Shown in pieces: positions 61,660 through 64,000 of a stretch of DNA of 64,000 bases; within the stretch, counting starts at the first letter, position 1, and the number at the start of each line of letters is the position of its first letter. Position numbers and translations under genes: made by a program. The stretch is from the NCBI RefSeq assembly GCF_900112525.1, contig NZ_FOMD01000002.1, positions 558,001 through 622,000 of the forward strand, given 5' to 3'. The notes beneath the pieces are model-generated. The model searched no databases. It saw nothing but the letters and a program-made list of their open reading frames with translations, and was not told the origin of the DNA. The DNA is from Klenkia taihuensis. GTDB taxonomy: Bacteria > Actinomycetota > Actinomycetes > Mycobacteriales > Geodermatophilaceae.

Positions 61660-62870
61660 GCGACCGGCCGCAGACGCGTGCCGCTGCCGCCGCGGGCCGG
61701 CTCGGGGACCGGCGCGGTGGTCTCCGGGCGGGTGGCCCGGCGGCCGGCGGGACGGCGGCGCGGGAACTCCCGGGCGGCGAGCCGGCGGGCGAGGTCGGCG
61801 TAGCGGGCGGCGACGTCGTCCCAGTCGTACGCGGCGGCGCGCTCGCGGGCCTGCGCACCGCGCTTGCGGGCGTTCGCCGGGTCGTCCTCGGCGCGGGCCA
61901 GCAGCGCCGGGATGTCACCTGCGGTCGCGAAGAACCGTCCGGCGACGCCCAGCACCTCGCGGTTGAAGGACACGTCGAAGGCCAGCACGGTCGCGCCGGC
62001 GCCCAGCGCGCGCAGCAGCGAGGGGTTGGTGCCACCGACGGAGTGCCCGTGCAGGTAGGTGGTGGCGTGGGCGTAGAGGACGTCGAGCAGCTCCTGGTCC
62101 CAGACGCCGCCGAGGAAGCGGACGCGGCCGTCGGCCAGGCCGTGCACCCGGGCGGTGTACTCGTCGGAGTAGGGGGCCGAGCCGACGACGACGAGCGGCT
62201 GGGTGGCGCCGCTGGCGGTGTAGCCCTCGACGATCTCGGCGACGTGGTTCTCGGGCTCGAAGCGGGCGACGACCAGGTGGTAGCCGCGGGCGGTCAGGCC
62301 GACCTCGGCGAGGCGGTCGGCGGGCGGGTCGATGACCGGCGCGCCGTAGGTGATGAGGTCGGTCGGGGCGCCGAACTCCTCCGTGTAGTAGTCGGCGATG
62401 CCCTGGGCGTCGGCGATGAGGGCGTCGGACCAGCGGACGGCGAGGGACTCGGCCATCCGGTAGTACTTCTGGCCGGTGCCGCTCCACTTGGTGCGCTTCC
62501 ACTCCAGGCCGTCGACGTGCGTGGCGACGGGGATGCGTGCGGCGCGGATGACCGGCAGCAGCGGGGCGTTGGCGGCGTTGAAGACGAACGCGGCGTCGGT
62601 GCGGTGGGTGACCAGGTGCCCGACGGACAGCGCGGTGTGCGACAGGGTCTCCAGCGCCCGCTTGCGGGCGGCGGGCAGGTGCACCAGGCGCATGCCGAGG
62701 TGCGTGGCCGGCTGCTCGGTGGCGCCGGGGGTGGTGCGGCAGTACACGACGACGTCGTGGCCGGAGTCGGCGAGCCGGCGGCCCACCTCCTCGACGGCCG
62801 TCTCGAATCCGCCGTACGCGGCCGGGACACCTCGGGTGCCCACCAGTGCGATGCGCACGGGCGCCTCCAT
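61656..62870 (-). CDS. GT4-like glycosyltransferase with DUF1972 N-terminal domain
   Basis: Glycosyltransferase of 404 residues, rhamnosyltransferase-like. N-terminal motif GTRGVPAAYGGFETAVEEVG marks the DUF1972 group; VDGLEWKRTKWSGTGQKYYR and the C-terminal ARFEPENHVAEIVEGY and LHGHSVGGTNPSLLRALGAG complete the pattern. An Arg/Pro-rich tail (about 365-404) is disordered. ATG start at 62870. First gene of a three-gene overlapping unit with the phosphotransferase and the exported protein. Probably adds a sugar to the lipid-linked repeat unit. Confidence 0.92.
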   Translation of the reverse strand: MEAPVRIALVGTRGVPAAYGGFETAVEEVGRRLADSGHDVVVYCRTTPGATEQPATHLGMRLVHLPAARKRALETLSHTALSVGHLVTHRTDAAFVFNAANAPLLPVIRAARIPVATHVDGLEWKRTKWSGTGQKYYRMAESLAVRWSDALIADAQGIADYYTEEFGAPTDLITYGAPVIDPPADRLAEVGLTARGYHLVVARFEPENHVAEIVEGYTASGATQPLVVVGSAPYSDEYTARVHGLADGRVRFLGGVWDQELLDVLYAHATTYLHGHSVGGTNPSLLRALGAGATVLAFDVSFNREVLGVAGRFFATAGDIPALLARAEDDPANARKRGAQARERAAAYDWDDVAARYADLARRLAAREFPRRRPAGRRATRPETTAPVPEPARGGSGTRLRPVA

Positions 62871-63013
62871 CCGTTCTCGTTGCGGGAGTGCTGAGTCTCG
62901 GACCCATCGGCCCAGGTGCAGCCGGTCTGGAGGCGACCGTCACCCGCCCGGGTGGGTCCAGGAGCCGTCCGCGGGCGGCAGGTGACCCGGATCCGGCCCG
63001 GCGGTGTCACCCG

Positions 63014-63031
63014 CGCGGGGGGCGCCCCGCG
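63014..63031 (-). terminator. GC-rich hairpin after the sugar-phosphate transferase gene
   Basis: CGCGGGG / CCCCGCG with a 4-nt loop, 12 nt past the stop on the minus strand. No T tract. Plausible terminator for the gene at 63044. Confidence 0.5.
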
Positions 63032-63043
63032 TCGCCGAACCGG

Positions 63044-64000
63044 TCAGTAGGCGCCCGAGGAGGACAGCACGGCCCGCCCGGTGCGCCACAGGATGGAGGC
63101 GTCCATCGCCAGCGACCAGTTCTCCACGTAGCGCAGGTCCAGCCGGACCGACTCCTCCCACGACAGGTCGCTGCGCCCGGAGATCTGCCACAGCCCGGTG
63201 AGGCCGGGCTTGACCAGCAGCCGCCGGGTGGTCGAGCCGTCGTAGCGGGCCACCTCGACGGGCAGCGGTGGCCGGGGCCCGACCAGCGACATCGACCCAC
63301 CGAGGACGTTGAACAGCTGGGGCAGCTCGTCCAGGGAGAGCCTGCGCAGCCAGCGCCCGACCCGGGTGATCCGCGGGTCGCGCCGCATCTTGAACAGCAG
63401 CCCGTCGGACTCGTTGACCGCCTGCAGCCGCGCCAGCTGGACCTCGGCGTCCACGACCATGCTGCGGAACTTGATCATCGAGAAGGTGCGGCCGTCCTTG
63501 CCGACCCGCTCCTGGCGGAAGAGCACCGGCCCCGGGCTGTCCAGCCGGACGGCGACGGCGAGGGCGAGGAGCAGCGGCGCGAGCAGCACGACCGCACCCA
63601 GCGCGAGACCGCGGTCGACCGAGGTCTTCACCACCCGGCGCCACCCCTCGAAGCGCGGCTGCTCGACGGCCAGCAGGGGCAGGCCGTCGTAGGGGCGGAT
63701 GTGCAGTCGCGGGCCGGCGACCTCGATCAGCCCGGGGGCCACCAGCAGCTCCAACCCGGTGCCCTCGAGGCCCCACGACAGCCGGCGCAGGTACTGGGCC
63801 GCGGTCTCGCTGGCACTGGTGACCGCGACGGTGTCCGCGCCGACCTGCAGCGCGAGGTCCCGGACGTCCTCCAGGCCCGCCACCGGCAAGCCGGTGACAC
63901 CCGCGACGTGCCGCCGGTCGGCCTCGGTGACGCACGCGCCGACCACGTCGAGCCCGGACGACGGGTCGGCGGCCAGCCGCTCGGCGAGCCCGAGCACCGC
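63044..64000 (-). CDS. polyprenyl glycosylphosphotransferase (initiating sugar transferase), 5' part outside window
   Basis: Membrane enzyme that starts repeat-unit synthesis by moving a sugar-1-phosphate onto undecaprenyl phosphate. At least 318 residues are visible; the true start is beyond 64000. An N-terminal Rossmann-like CoA-binding part is followed by helix LALGAVVLLAPLLLALAVAV and the catalytic bacterial sugar transferase domain: LFRQERVGKDGRTFSMIKFR, LSLDELPQLFNVLGGSMSLV, GPRPPLP, VKPGLTGLWQISGRS. The architecture (CoA-binding fold plus transferase) is WbaP/ExoY-like. The first sugar cannot be read. Confidence 0.94.
   Translation of the reverse strand, partial: AVLGLAERLAADPSSGLDVVGACVTEADRRHVAGVTGLPVAGLEDVRDLALQVGADTVAVTSASETAAQYLRRLSWGLEGTGLELLVAPGLIEVAGPRLHIRPYDGLPLLAVEQPRFEGWRRVVKTSVDRGLALGAVVLLAPLLLALAVAVRLDSPGPVLFRQERVGKDGRTFSMIKFRSMVVDAEVQLARLQAVNESDGLLFKMRRDPRITRVGRWLRRLSLDELPQLFNVLGGSMSLVGPRPPLPVEVARYDGSTTRRLLVKPGLTGLWQISGRSDLSWEESVRLDLRYVENWSLAMDASILWRTGRAVLSSSGAY

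Overview
The window is about 64 kb of very GC-rich actinobacterial chromosome. GTG starts and 4-nt GTGA gene overlaps are common, and the core gene order resembles other Actinobacteria: recR-ybaB-amidase, dnaX, ffs, serine tRNAs, and tadA with its partner and tyrA. Gene content and style (large PKD/LamG surface proteins next to exopolysaccharide genes, CGNR regulator, MsiK-like ATPase) suggest Geodermatophilales (Geodermatophilus, Blastococcus or Modestobacter type), but that placement is inference. No prophage, insertion sequence or CRISPR array was seen.

Layout: 1-2.5 kb holds a truncated TPM-domain protein, a two-domain VOC protein, an unknown protein and a RHH/Doc toxin-antitoxin pair with a palindrome at its promoter. 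2.5-8 kb is a complete peptide/nickel-type ABC importer whose two ATPases are fused; a strong hairpin lies between the binding-protein gene and the permeases. 8-23 kb is mostly housekeeping: aldo/keto reductase, recR, ybaB, an Ami1-type amidase, a TetR/MFS efflux pair, dnaX, a YceI protein, SRP RNA, two tRNA-Ser genes, a Ser/Thr kinase, and the tadA operon divergent from a thioesterase and tyrA. 23-36 kb holds MarR plus a surface protein, a two-component system, an alpha-hydroxy-acid oxidase, an amino-acid permease, an aldehyde dehydrogenase, a ROK regulator, an orphan MsiK-like ATPase, tRNA-Arg(ACG), tRNA-Ser(GCU) and an MFS transporter.

36.4-64 kb is an envelope/exopolysaccharide region. 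It contains a PAP2-lipid kinase fusion, a DoxX-like protein translationally coupled to an HhH-PHP phosphoesterase, UDP-glucose dehydrogenase, a cytidylyltransferase-like enzyme, Wzz-, Wzy- and Wzx-like proteins, two glycosyltransferases, a CDP-alcohol phosphotransferase, an initiating sugar-phosphate transferase, and two giant paralogous secreted proteins (1,906 and 1,089 aa). Three paralogous six-helix membrane proteins of unknown function are scattered through 39.5-44.8 kb.

The strongest new signals are: (i) a short motif resembling the BldD box that recurs upstream of four envelope genes or units (45.40, 45.49, 54.14 and 60.07 kb); (ii) the three-member membrane protein family; (iii) a Wzz protein whose C-terminal half looks like a BY-kinase fold without its Walker A motif; (iv) a cytidylyltransferase and a CDP-alcohol phosphotransferase in the same polysaccharide locus, suggesting a phospho-alcohol in the polymer or its anchor. 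All functions are assigned from sequence reading; no database search was run.
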